Shown here one piece after another: positions 1 to 10,121 of a stretch of DNA of 64,000 nt. Numbering within the stretch: the stretch's first letter is position 1; each line of letters begins with the position of its first letter. The stretch is from Chloroflexota bacterium (GTDB lineage: Bacteria; Chloroflexota; Anaerolineae; Caldilineales; Caldilineaceae), in NCBI GenBank assembly GCA_026389895.1, contig JAPLGZ010000809.1, positions 1-64,000 on the forward strand, written 5' to 3'. The translations under genes and the position numbers were made by a program. The notes under the pieces are model-generated. The model made no database searches. It was not told the DNA's origin and worked only from the letters and a program-made list of their open reading frames with translations.

Positions 1-60
1 GGCGCTCAGTAGAGCGTTATGGCGCTCAGTAGAGCGTTATGGCGCTCAGTAGAGCGTTGA
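1..60. repeat. Tandem array of 20-bp hairpin units
   Basis: Three head-to-tail copies of a 20-bp unit (GGCGCTCAGTAGAGCGTTAT) fill the first 60 bases; the last copy ends in GA instead of AT. Each unit contains the short inverted repeat CGCTC-AGTA-GAGCG. The array touches the window edge, so its true length is unknown. Period and lack of spacers do not fit CRISPR. Confidence 0.9.
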
Positions 61-188
61 TTTACGAGGTGGCTTCGACGACAGGTGATCTTCTGCTTTC
101 GACGCTTCTTTCTAGAAAGCAGAAACAACTACACCGAGGATTTCACTTCGTAAATCAAAAATCGTAAATCGTATAGGGAGCAACCCGT

Positions 189-1467
<1,279 letters not shown>

Positions 1468-1475
<8 letters not shown>

Positions 1476-3831
1476 ACCTAGCGATAAGCGCGTGGCAGCG
1501 AGTGATGGGCATTCGGTTAACCTAGATCAGCGGTCAACGATCAACTGGCCACTGATCCTGATTCTCTTTTTAGCCGGTCTGCTCCGTTTTTACGAGATTG
1601 GCGCCTCTAGTTTGTGGAGCGACGAAGGCAATACCTGGGCTTTGCTGGGACGCAGTTTCGGCCAGATTGCGCGTGACGCCGCCGCCGATATCCATCCACC
1701 GGGCTATTACTGGTTGCTGAAAATTTGGACGCTGCTCTTCGGCGCCAATGCTGTCGGCATGCGTAGTCTGTCTGCAGTAGCCGGCATCGCCTTGGTCTGG
1801 GTCATCTATCAGCTTAGCGTGCAACTTTGTAAAGAGGACCAACGTTGGCCGGTCACGGCGCTCTTGGCGGCCTGCTTAGCGGCGCTCAATCCTTTCCAGA
1901 TCTATTATAGCCAAGAAGCCCGCATGTATATGTTGCTGGCCCTGGAAAGCGCCGGCCTCTTCTGGGCGCTGTTGGCCCTGATGCACGCGCAACAGCATAA
2001 TTCTCATCACCCGATCAAGCCGTCGTCGCGATTTTTTGTACCGGCCTTGTTCTATCTGGTCTGTGGGATTGCTGGCCTCTGGACCCACTACAGCTTTCCG
2101 ATTGTGCTGGCGGCGGCTTGTCTCGCTTATCTGTGGCAAACGATTAAAGGTCAGAGACAAAAGGCGGGTCGTAAGCTCCTATTCTTTGTACTGCTCAATG
2201 GCATCGGGGTGCTCGCCTTTGCCCCTTGGTTGCCAACGGCGCTTGATCGCATCCGCCATTGGCCCAAAGGCGGTGCACCGGTGACTGCATTGGCTGGTTT
2301 GCAGACAACATTACAGACCCTGACGTTGGGTCCTTTCCATCAACTGGCCGCGCCACCCTGGTTTTTGCTCAGTGGGCTCTTGCCGCTGGTCGGTCTGCTG
2401 GCCTTGCGCCGCCAACCAAATGTCGTGGCGCTGGCCCTGTGGATGTTGGCGCCCGTTGGCTTAATGCTGGGCCTTGGTCTGTTTAGCGATGCTTTTTTGA
2501 AGTTTCTACTGATTGCTTCCCCGGCCTGGTGCATTGCCGTTGCCGCTGTGCCCCAAATCCTATACCGACGACCGTATCCCGTATCCCGTATCTTATATCC
2601 TTTGCTTTGCACCCTGCTCATTGCTGGCGCGTTAATCCTGGCGGCTTTCACCCTGCCCACCTATTACACCAATCCAACGGCGCGCGATAATTACGCTGGG
2701 GTGGCCCGCTATATCCAAGCAACGGGTGACGCAACAACGGATCTCGTGCTGCTGGATGCGCCTGGTCAACAAGAAGTGTGGCGGTATTACGATCCAGGTT
2801 TCCCAAGCGTAGCGCTGCCACAACAGCGTCCGCCCAATCCCGAGCAGACCGTGGCTGCCTTAGCCGCAGCTGTGCAAACGCGCCGCAACGTCTATGCGTT
2901 GTTTTGGGCAACGGATGAAGCAGACCCAGCGCACATTGTAGAGCAGTGGTTGGATCAAAATGCGTTTAAAGGCTTGGAAAGCTGGCAGGGTAATCTACGG
3001 TTTGCCGTCTATCGATTGCCGACGCAGGTCACTTGCACTGGACTGACAGCTGTCTTTGATCAACGGATCCGCTTGCTGGCGCAATGTCAACCGCAATCGC
3101 CACAACGAATAGCGGCTGGCGAAATTGCGCTGATTGGGTTGCAATGGCAAGCACTGACGCCGATCAAACAACGGTATAAGGTGAGTGTGCAATTGTTGGA
3201 TGCTCGCCAGCAGGTGATCGCCCAGCACGACAGCGAACCAGCCGGTGGTTCACAGCCCACCGACAGTTGGCTGCCGCACACCACGATCTCCGACAATCAT
3301 GGGCTAAACATTCCCTTTGGCACGCCGCCGGGTGATTACACATTGATCGCTAAACTTTATGATCAGGCCAACGGTCAACCGCTGCTCATTGGTTCAGCCG
3401 AAACTGTGCCACTTGGCCAGCTTCAAGTTGTCCGCCCACAGCTCGCTATTCCCGTTGATATTTTGCCGATCCTGAATTGGTTGCATACCTCGTCGAACGG
3501 TGTTATGTTGCTTGGGTATGATCTCTATCGCAAAGATGCCGCCCATGCCCCCGCCACGCCGATCCAGCCAGGTGATTTGGTTCACTTTACCTTTTATTGG
3601 CAAGCACCGGATCCGCTGCCCACCGATTGGGCGCAAAAAGCTTCGTTCCAGCTCAAACTAGGCCAGCAGACGCTTAGTGAATTGTTGGTGCCGAACTATC
3701 CGCTCGATCAATGGCAAGCAGGCGATCTGCTGCGCGGCGAGTTTGATCTGCCATTTGACGGCACAGACCGCACGCCCATGGTAGAATTTGCCGGAATCAA
3801 GGTCAACTTAAAGACTTTACCTGGTAAATGA
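1468..3831 (+). CDS. GT39-type polytopic membrane glycosyltransferase
   Basis: This is a 787-residue protein from the ATG at 1468; an in-frame TTG at 1456 is less likely. The N-terminal half has about ten transmembrane segments and the family's acidic first loop, SSLWSDEGNTW (~residues 34-44), followed by DIHPPGYYWLLKIW, typical of PMT/ArnT-like GT39 enzymes that use lipid-linked sugars. The C-terminal third (from ~residue 500) is soluble and beta-rich, probably extracytoplasmic. It overlaps the hydrolase gene, which suggests a glycan assembly/processing pair. The donor and acceptor are unknown. Confidence 0.75.
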
Positions 3832-3861
3832 GCCTTACCTTGCGGAAAAAACCTATTCAGC

Positions 3862-3890
3862 TTGACATAGTACTATGTTTGATATAGCAT
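3862..3890 (+). promoter_or_regulatory. Promoter with palindromic operator for the HxlR regulator
   Basis: TTGACA (3862-3867) is followed after 17 bp by TAGCAT (3885-3890). A perfect 12-bp palindrome CATAGTACTATG (3866-3877) overlaps the -35, and another CATAG half-site follows at 3888. A dimeric regulator bound here would block the promoter; autoregulation by the adjacent HxlR protein is an inference. Confidence 0.6.
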
Positions 3891-3927
3891 AGACCGTAGC
3901 AAGTTCAGGCGGAAGGGATTGGTACAT

Positions 3928-4362
3928 ATGCATGAGGATGATAATTTTACGAACCAAGACTGTACAGGACGCAAGTTTAGCGCGCAAGCGTTGTTGGCTG
4001 AGGACCCCATGTGTCCTGTCGACGTTGCGTCGCGCATTATCGGTCAGAAATGGACACTGCAAATTGTCCATGAATTGATGGACTGTGAGTCGCGGCGGTT
4101 TTGTGAGCTTCAGGAGGCGCTGGGCGGCGTCAATCCCAGCACCTTAAGCAGTCGACTCAAGATGTTGGAAGAAGAAGGTTTGATCCGGCGGATCCAAATT
4201 AGCGCCATTCCACCACATGTTGAATATAGCCTAACCAAGATGGGCGCGGAACTACACGATGTGATCGGCGAAATCAGAAAGTGGAGCCGGGCTTGGTTGT
4301 GCAATATAGAACGCCAGCAGACGATCCACGACCCAGAACGCCAACTTTTTGCTGTCCATTAA
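3928..4362 (+). CDS. HxlR-family winged-helix transcriptional regulator
   Basis: The 144-residue product begins at the ATG at 3928, 10 bp after a GGAAGGG site; the in-frame TTG at 3919 lies too close to that site. It has the HxlR signature: CPVDVASRIIGQKWTLQIVHEL, then a winged helix with FCELQEALGGVNPSTLSSRLKMLEEEGLIRR. The Cys before PVD is the residue that is redox- or electrophile-sensed in characterised members such as HypR. C-terminal residues ~105-144 would form the dimerisation helices. The palindromic promoter just upstream suggests autoregulation; targets are unknown. Confidence 0.9.
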   Translation: MHEDDNFTNQDCTGRKFSAQALLAEDPMCPVDVASRIIGQKWTLQIVHELMDCESRRFCELQEALGGVNPSTLSSRLKMLEEEGLIRRIQISAIPPHVEYSLTKMGAELHDVIGEIRKWSRAWLCNIERQQTIHDPERQLFAVH

Positions 4363-4378
4363 TCAATTCCCAATCGAG

Positions 4379-4433
4379 CCACGAATTACCCCAGATCTGG
4401 CGCTATTGCCGGTAAAACAGGGATAATTCGTGG
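4379..4433. repeat. Intergenic inverted repeat with CCACGAAT ends
   Basis: CCACGAATTACCC (4379-4391) pairs with GGATAATTCGTGG (4421-4433) with one mismatch around a 29-nt loop. There is no T-tract, so it is not a typical terminator. A second intergenic hairpin at 36567-36629 starts with the same CCACGAAT sequence. Confidence 0.7.
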
Positions 4434-4462
4434 TTTGCATGCCATAGAAAATAGCGAAGATT

Positions 4463-5110
4463 ATGATCGTCAAAGGGTTAACGGTTGGTTTATTACAGGA
4501 AAATTGTTATATATTAGGTTGCGAAACGACGCGCCAAGGCGTCATTATCGATCCCGGCGATAACGCACGCTCGATTCTTAAACTTGTGGCGCAACAGGCG
4601 CTGACCATTGAGAAAATCATCAATACACATGCCCATTTCGACCATGTAATGGCCGTCAATGCGGTGCACGCTGCGACTGGCGCGCCCTTTTATCTACACA
4701 AAGCCGATCTACCCATTTTGCACGACACGCCAGAACGGGTGCGTTTGTGGTTGGACATGGAAGTAGCGCCAATCCGCGAGCCAGATGAATTTCTGGTGCA
4801 TGGGCAGATTATTACATTTGGGCATGAAGGATTGGAAGTTCGTTTTACACCTGGCCATGCACCTGGCCATGTAGTTTTTGTTCACCATGCCAGCCAGCAA
4901 ATCTTTGGCGGCGATACGCTCTTCCAGGGCAGTATCGGTCGTTATGATCTACCAGGAGCAGATGGCCCAACGCTCTTCCAGAGTATCCGTGAGCAACTAT
5001 TAACGCTGCCCGATGATTACGTAGTCTATCCAGGTCATGGCCCGGCCACCACCATTGGGGAAGAACGGGTCTCTAATCCTTATGTCGGTCAAATTTCAAC
5101 CAATGCCTAA
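4463..5110 (+). CDS. Metallo-beta-lactamase-fold hydrolase (glyoxalase II-like)
   Basis: The 215-residue protein carries the full MBL zinc site: THAHFDH (~residue 52-58), His in TPGHAPGHV (~residue 131), Asp in FGGDTLF (~residue 151) and the last His in YPGHGPAT (~residue 192). The compact length and the opening VGLLQENCYILG are typical of the YcbL/glyoxalase II-like subfamily, which hydrolyses thioesters such as S-lactoylglutathione or related substrates. It is cytoplasmic, with no signal peptide. The natural thiol cofactor here is unknown. Confidence 0.9.
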   Translation: MIVKGLTVGLLQENCYILGCETTRQGVIIDPGDNARSILKLVAQQALTIEKIINTHAHFDHVMAVNAVHAATGAPFYLHKADLPILHDTPERVRLWLDMEVAPIREPDEFLVHGQIITFGHEGLEVRFTPGHAPGHVVFVHHASQQIFGGDTLFQGSIGRYDLPGADGPTLFQSIREQLLTLPDDYVVYPGHGPATTIGEERVSNPYVGQISTNA

Positions 5111-5133
5111 CTAACCATTAGAAGGAATTCACC

Positions 5134-6330
5134 ATGCAATCCTTGCCATTTCCTCTGCATTGTTTAGTGCCATTGCGAAAAGCAGGTTCAGGCCGCGTCT
5201 TGCTTTTTGTCAGCCTATTGCTTGTCGTCAGCACGTTAGCCGCTTGTGGGCGGTCGAGAGAGCCTGAAGGTTTGCCCACCGAAATCCCAACTTTGGTGGT
5301 TGCACCGCCATCAACACCTGAGCCAACCGCCACAACCGCGCCGGCAGTCACTGATACACCTATCGCCGCAACGGAAGCGCCCACCAGCACAGTCAGTACA
5401 ACAACGACCACCGCGCTGACAACGACCACAACGGTGACCGAAACGAGCGGCGTTACGACGAGCACTGAACCAACCACGACATCGCCGGTTACAGAGACCG
5501 CCACCGCCACGGCGACCACCCCATTAACCGAAACCGCGCCGATCACAACCACGCCAGTCGTGACAGCGACGACGAGCCTTTCAACGAGTGTTACACCAAC
5601 GACGACCGCGGTGGTAACTTCAACATCCGCAACCACCAGCACGACAGCGACACCACGGGTCTTCTTTCGCGAGCCAACCAATGGGGCCACCATTCCAGTC
5701 ACGACAACCGTGGTCATGGGCGCGGATGGCCTAAAAGTCGAGCCCGCGGGGGCCGTCGAAGCCGGCGTTGGTCACTTCCACATTTTAGAAGATACAGAGT
5801 TTATCCCGGCGGGTGATGTCATTCCGAACGATGCAACCCATTTGCACTTTGGCAAAGCGCAGTTGACCACCACCATTACGTTGACGCCTGGTATTCACGT
5901 TTTGCATTTGCAATTCGCCAACGGAGCGCATGTTGCGCTGGATGGGCCTGAATATCGTGATACGATCACAGTCACGGTCGAAGCTGGCGCGCCGGCCCAC
6001 TCCGTCCACTTTGTCACACCAATTAATGAGGCCACCGTGCCCGAAAAATTTGATGTGACGATGGCCGCCGCTGGGCTGCTGGTAGAGCCAGCCGGTGCAC
6101 CCCAGGATAATGCCGGTCACTTTCACATTTTAGTAGATCAAGATTTTGTACCGGCGGGCGAAGTCATCACCAAAGACGCCACACATCTACATTATGGGCT
6201 TGGTCAAACGCACGCCACCTTAGAACTGAAGCCGGGCAAACACACATTGCGCCTGCAATTTGCCAATGGGGCGCATATTGCGCTGGATGGCCCACAGTAT
6301 CGTGACGAGATTACAGTTACCGTCCAGTAA
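5134..6330 (+). CDS. Lipoprotein with Thr-rich stalk and two DUF4399 domains
   Basis: This 398-residue protein follows an AAGGA site. A hydrophobic N-terminus ends in the lipobox LAAC (Cys at ~residue 38), so the protein should be lipid-anchored outside the cytoplasm. Residues ~45-175 are a low-complexity Thr/Pro/Ala stalk. Two copies of DUF4399 follow (~178-282 and ~288-398), each with GHFHILxDxxFxPAG, a DATHLHxG segment and LQFANGAHxALDGPxYRDxITVTV. The regular His residues suggest metal or ligand binding, but no function is established for this family. It is probably co-transcribed with the preceding hydrolase gene, 23 bp upstream. Confidence 0.85.
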   Translation: MQSLPFPLHCLVPLRKAGSGRVLLFVSLLLVVSTLAACGRSREPEGLPTEIPTLVVAPPSTPEPTATTAPAVTDTPIAATEAPTSTVSTTTTTALTTTTTVTETSGVTTSTEPTTTSPVTETATATATTPLTETAPITTTPVVTATTSLSTSVTPTTTAVVTSTSATTSTTATPRVFFREPTNGATIPVTTTVVMGADGLKVEPAGAVEAGVGHFHILEDTEFIPAGDVIPNDATHLHFGKAQLTTTITLTPGIHVLHLQFANGAHVALDGPEYRDTITVTVEAGAPAHSVHFVTPINEATVPEKFDVTMAAAGLLVEPAGAPQDNAGHFHILVDQDFVPAGEVITKDATHLHYGLGQTHATLELKPGKHTLRLQFANGAHIALDGPQYRDEITVTVQ

Positions 6331-6345
6331 GCACAGGGATAACAG

Positions 6346-6684
6346 ATGATTTATCATATGTTGCCGGCGGTTGTCTGGGCACAACAAGCGGACACTGAAA
6401 CCTATACAGCGGAGACGCTAGCCAGCGAAGGTTTCATTCATTGCACCGGTCAACCTGAACGACTAATTTGGGTGGCCAACCGCTTCTATCGACAACAAGC
6501 CACTGATTTTCTTATTCTCTGCATTGAGCCAACCCGTGTGCAGGCCGAGATCAAGTGGGAGCAAGCCGATCAACACCTGTTCCCGCACATTTATGGACCC
6601 CTTAACCGGGATGCAATTGTCAACGTGATTAAATTTCCGCGTGATGCGGCGGGTCTCTTTATATTGCCACCAGAGCTAGCCTAA
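6346..6684 (+). CDS. DUF952 domain protein
   Basis: The 112-residue protein fits the DUF952 family over its whole length: IYHMLPAVVWAQQ at the start, the GFIHCTGQPERL motif (~residues 28-39), and HIYGPLNRDAIV near the C-terminus. The fold resembles ADP-ribosyltransferase-like proteins, but the biochemical role of the family is not established. The start ATG lies 16 bp after the DUF4399 gene, so the two may share a transcript. Confidence 0.85.
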   Translation: MIYHMLPAVVWAQQADTETYTAETLASEGFIHCTGQPERLIWVANRFYRQQATDFLILCIEPTRVQAEIKWEQADQHLFPHIYGPLNRDAIVNVIKFPRDAAGLFILPPELA

Positions 6685-6695
6685 CTGAAGGCCGA

Positions 6696-6727
6696 GTTAC
6701 AGAGAAGATTTGTTACAGAGAAGATTC
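6696..6727. repeat. Two tandem 16-bp repeats
   Basis: GTTACAGAGAAGATTT is followed directly by GTTACAGAGAAGATTC. The repeat lies 12 bp after the DUF952 stop codon, in an otherwise empty stretch. A third, weaker repetition (ATAGAAGCA) follows at about 6745-6770. Confidence 0.8.
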
Positions 6728-6965
6728 GTGACCTTCACTATAATCATAGAAGCAAATAATAGAAGCATAACTTTAGTAAGTTTTCCACAATCGCAATTCC
6801 TGGTACAATAAACCCATCAAACAGTTGCGGTTGTGGCAGGTAACAGCTAGACCATCAATGAGTACTTCAAACAATTTATTTGTCACAGAGCGCAATAACC
6901 GATGACGGCATATTCTGATAAGCTGCCAGGCTGGTTTGCCAAAGAGTCTGGTGTAAACCAAGAAG

Positions 6966-7253
6966 GTGATCCAGCAACAACTCGGCCAACCAGCAGAGCC
7001 AGTGGTCGTATGGCAAGCGGCGAACCCGATGGAAGCACAGATTGTTAAGGGACGCTTAGAGAGTGAAGGCATTCCAGCGATTGTGCGCGGCGAAGTATTA
7101 AGCACCATCTATGGTTTAACCACCGGTTCGCTGGCGGCCACAGATGTACTCGTACCAGCACCGCTTGCCGAGAAGGCTCTGCAACTATTACATGAAGATG
7201 TCGAGTGGGACGATAGCGAAATTATCGACCAGGATAACCCTGGCAGTGAGTAA
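6966..7253 (+). CDS. DUF2007-type small protein
   Basis: The 95-residue product contains the DUF2007 signature VVVWQAANPMEAQIVKGRLESEGIPAIVRGE followed by a short beta/alpha fold and LVPAPLAEKALQLL. Members bind signal-transduction partners or act as small regulatory domains; no specific role can be assigned. The GTG start at 6966 is the first usable codon in frame, but its ribosome-binding site would be unusually close. A different frame opens with ATG at 6902 and reads through to 7048, so the true N-terminus may be longer if a frameshift is present. Confidence 0.7.
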   Translation: MIQQQLGQPAEPVVVWQAANPMEAQIVKGRLESEGIPAIVRGEVLSTIYGLTTGSLAATDVLVPAPLAEKALQLLHEDVEWDDSEIIDQDNPGSE

Positions 7254-7425
7254 GCAGAAGGCAGCAATGAGACCGGCACGTTCGAGTGAAACGAGTTCTG
7301 TCGAGCGATAACATGTCGCACGTTGCAACAGGGAATACTGGTCGCGTCTCATACCTAAAGGGGCTGGTAACGCGATATCCAGTGAAGTAATGAGTATTCT
7401 ATTGGGATAACAGGAAATAAATCTT

Positions 7426-7917
7426 ATGGCACAAGAATTACAGGCATCAACGATTCCTGCACACTTGGGGGCACGCACCGGCCGAACATATAACGTCAAA
7501 TTTATCGCCGGTGGGCTGCTTTTGTTGGCTTTTGTCGCTTTTCTCGGCGTACAAATCGTCCAAGCAACGCGCACCAATGGCGCCTATTATATGACGGTAA
7601 ACGAGCTAAAAACCCAGGCGGCAACCATTCAAGGGGAGCGCGTACGCGTGAATGGAAATTTAGTCGAGGGCACCGAAGAGTGGCTGCCTGAAGTGAATCC
7701 GCCAACGCTCAAATTCTCGATCAAAGATGAGCATGGCGGGATCTTACCGGTGATCTTTCATGGCCCTCGCCCAGATAACTTCCAACGGGCGGCTTCCGCG
7801 ATTATTGAAGGCGAATTGTTGCCAAATGGCGCATTTCAAGCCGAAACTTTGTTGCTCAAATGCCCCAGCCGTTACGAAGAAGAACCATCCGAGGTCTTTG
7901 TCAAGGCGCAAGGCTAA
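7426..7917 (+). CDS. ccmE: Cytochrome c maturation haem chaperone CcmE, Cys type
   Basis: CcmE holds haem outside the membrane and passes it to CcmF for attachment to apocytochromes. This 163-residue protein has the expected N-terminal anchor (~residues 26-47), then an OB-fold (VNGNLVEGTEEW..LKFSIKD..LPVIFHGPRPDNF) and the C-terminal haem-binding strand. The haem ligand is Cys146 in C-P-S-R-Y150, the CxxxY variant, instead of the HxxxY of E. coli CcmE. The start ATG follows an AGGAAA site. It begins the cytochrome c maturation cluster here. Confidence 0.9.
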   Translation: MAQELQASTIPAHLGARTGRTYNVKFIAGGLLLLAFVAFLGVQIVQATRTNGAYYMTVNELKTQAATIQGERVRVNGNLVEGTEEWLPEVNPPTLKFSIKDEHGGILPVIFHGPRPDNFQRAASAIIEGELLPNGAFQAETLLLKCPSRYEEEPSEVFVKAQG

Positions 7918-8019
7918 ATCGCAGTTGTAGAATGGGTCTGCTGCCAACCAATCAGTGGTTTTACACTCAGATAGGTTGGCAGACCTCGCTGAGCTTCACC
8001 GTTGTCTCCGTCTAGGCCA

Positions 8020-8054
8020 GACCGGTCATCTGAACGACAGGTGACCGGTTTTTT
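8020..8054 (+). terminator. Rho-independent terminator after ccmE
   Basis: GACCGGTCA (8020-8028) pairs with TGACCGGTT (8042-8050) and is followed by a TTTTTT run. A weaker hairpin (GGTCTGCTGCCAACC with GGTTGGCAGACC, ~7933-7984) lies just before it. The terminator rules out the upstream TTG (8002) as start of the next gene. Confidence 0.8.
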
Positions 8055-8088
8055 ATCGAATTTTCATCAAAAAAGCCTATTATTGCTC

Positions 8089-9981
8089 ATGAGAAGTTTA
8101 CGTTTTTATCGTCTATTTGCCGGATTGGCAATTGTCTGTGCAGCTTTTATAAGCCTAAGCGCGCTGATGATGTTTGCGACACCACCGGTCTATGCGCAGC
8201 AACAGGCCCCAACGCCACCGCCATTTGTGCCCGCAGAAATTCCCCCGCCCGCCCAAATGCCACTGGCAAGTTTGGGCCAGGCCAGCTTTTTGCAAAATTG
8301 CGCCCCCTGCCATGGGGAGCAGGGCAAGAGCGATGGGCCCAGTGTGAGTGGTTTGCCAGCGCCGCCACCCCAGCTGGCAGATCCAGCCACCATCTGGGCG
8401 CGCAGCCCAGCCGAGTATTTTCATATTGTTAAGTTCGGGCGTATTCAAAAATTTATGCCCCCGTGGGGCGATCACCTAAACGATACTCAAATCTGGCAGA
8501 CGCTCTATTATGCCTGGAGTTTGCATACCGATCAGGCCAAAGTTCAAAGCGGTGCGCAACTTTATGCGCAGACCTGCACCGAATGTCATGGGGCTAGCGG
8601 CCAGGGGGATGGCCCGAAGGCGAAAGGCAAATTGCCAAACTTTGCCGATAGTGCCCAGATGATCGTGCAGACGCAAGTGCAATTATCCGAACAGTGGAAA
8701 AAGGCCCATCCCACAATTGGTCAGGATTGGAGCGAGGATCAACGCCGTAATGTCCTTGACTACATTCGCACCTTTAGTTATACACCGCCGTGGGAATCAG
8801 CTTTTCGCGCCGGCAATGGGCTCTTACAGGGGCAAGTACACCAGGGAACGCCAGGCGGGAGCCCGGTAACGACGCTGCCCATCACCTTGACAGCCTACGC
8901 TAATTTTACGCCGGTCAAGACATTTACCACAACGACGGATGCCAAGGGCCAATTTACCTTTCCCAACTTATCCACCGATGAAGGCGTCGTTTATATTGCG
9001 GAAGCCGCCTATGCCAACGTTCAATATAACAGCAATATCTATGCCCTGACACCCGTGACACCGACCCAAAACATCGATCTGCCGGTCTATGAAACCACAA
9101 CCGATGGCAGTGGCGTCCATATGAGCCGGTCTCTCTGGATCATTGACCAAAAGCCTGGCGTGCTCGTGATTGACCAGATCCTTGACTTCAGCAATCAGCT
9201 TGATCGCACCTTCCTTGGCCGGCCAGTGCAAGGGCTGGCGGCGCCAGCAACCCTTGCGCTACAAATTCCGGCCAAGGCCACTGATATTCAATTCCAAGAT
9301 GGAACTTTGGGTGATCGGTATAAACAAATCGGTGATCGAATTTATGATGTAGCGCCGTTGCTGCCAGGGGAAGAAGTGCGGCAGATCTACATCCAATATC
9401 GGGTGCCATTTGAAAACGACGCCACCAAAATCGAGCAACAGTTGCTCTATCCCGTTGGGCAGTTAAATCTCCTCATTCCAGATTTACCAAATTTGCAAGT
9501 CGAAGTTACGGGTCTGAAAGCCAACCAACCCCAGACGGTGCAAGGTGTAGCTTACCGTTTTTGGAGTGGCGACAATCTGCCCACACAGACAATCAGCGTC
9601 AATTTGAGTGGACTGATTCCAACCGGTGGCACAGATCCGCGAGCGGTGGCGGCAGCATCGACAGCCGGTACAGGTGCCGTGACAACGGTGCCATTGGCGG
9701 CGACACCCCCCCTCAAGCCAGCGGTGCCAATCGCCGTGGGGGGAGTACTCTTGGTCGCTTTAGCAGCAGTAGTGATTTTACCGCTGCGCAAACAAAAAAC
9801 AATGGATCGCGCCCTTGCCTTACAACAAGAAAAAGCGGCCTTGATTCAGAATATTGCACAGTTAGATGATCAACACGACACCAACGAACTCGAAACGTCC
9901 GTTTGGGCGCAAGAAAGGGCCGAGTTGAAGAGTCAGTTATTGGCAGTTGCGCGTGAAATAGCCTTGGAAGAGAAGAAATAA
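8089..9981 (+). CDS. Secreted dihaem cytochrome c with C-terminal membrane anchor
   Basis: From the ATG at 8089 the protein has 630 residues and a signal peptide ending in VYA-QQQ. Two class-I cytochrome c domains follow, with haem sites C71-A-P-C-H75 and C163-T-E-C-H167; FMPPWG (~residue 122) offers the Met ligand of the first. From ~residue 245 comes a carboxypeptidase-regulatory-like beta domain (LLQGQVHQGTPGGSPV..ITLTAYANFTPV..TTTDAKGQFTFPNL), then a second beta-rich part, a transmembrane helix (~residues 545-566) and a charged, coiled cytoplasmic tail. It lies inside the ccm cluster and is an obvious client. The redox partner is unknown. Confidence 0.85.
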   Translation: MRSLRFYRLFAGLAIVCAAFISLSALMMFATPPVYAQQQAPTPPPFVPAEIPPPAQMPLASLGQASFLQNCAPCHGEQGKSDGPSVSGLPAPPPQLADPATIWARSPAEYFHIVKFGRIQKFMPPWGDHLNDTQIWQTLYYAWSLHTDQAKVQSGAQLYAQTCTECHGASGQGDGPKAKGKLPNFADSAQMIVQTQVQLSEQWKKAHPTIGQDWSEDQRRNVLDYIRTFSYTPPWESAFRAGNGLLQGQVHQGTPGGSPVTTLPITLTAYANFTPVKTFTTTTDAKGQFTFPNLSTDEGVVYIAEAAYANVQYNSNIYALTPVTPTQNIDLPVYETTTDGSGVHMSRSLWIIDQKPGVLVIDQILDFSNQLDRTFLGRPVQGLAAPATLALQIPAKATDIQFQDGTLGDRYKQIGDRIYDVAPLLPGEEVRQIYIQYRVPFENDATKIEQQLLYPVGQLNLLIPDLPNLQVEVTGLKANQPQTVQGVAYRFWSGDNLPTQTISVNLSGLIPTGGTDPRAVAAASTAGTGAVTTVPLAATPPLKPAVPIAVGGVLLVALAAVVILPLRKQKTMDRALALQQEKAALIQNIAQLDDQHDTNELETSVWAQERAELKSQLLAVAREIALEEKK

Positions 9982-10121
9982 GTCCCTTCGCTTGTAGGAA
10001 AAGAACAGGGTGGGGCAGATCAAGCATTTTCTATTTTTCTAATCGCATGGCGGATGCAAAGTGCCATCAATTCCCTCTTGGTAGGAGAGAGTGGGATCTC
10101 TGTAGCTTTACCTTTACTTCT

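Noticed and set aside
1-60. CRISPR array
   Set aside because: Units are 20 bp and contiguous, with no spacers and no cas genes nearby.
5118-5717. Minus-strand 199-codon Val-rich frame
   Set aside because: Antisense of the Thr-rich stalk of the DUF4399 lipoprotein.
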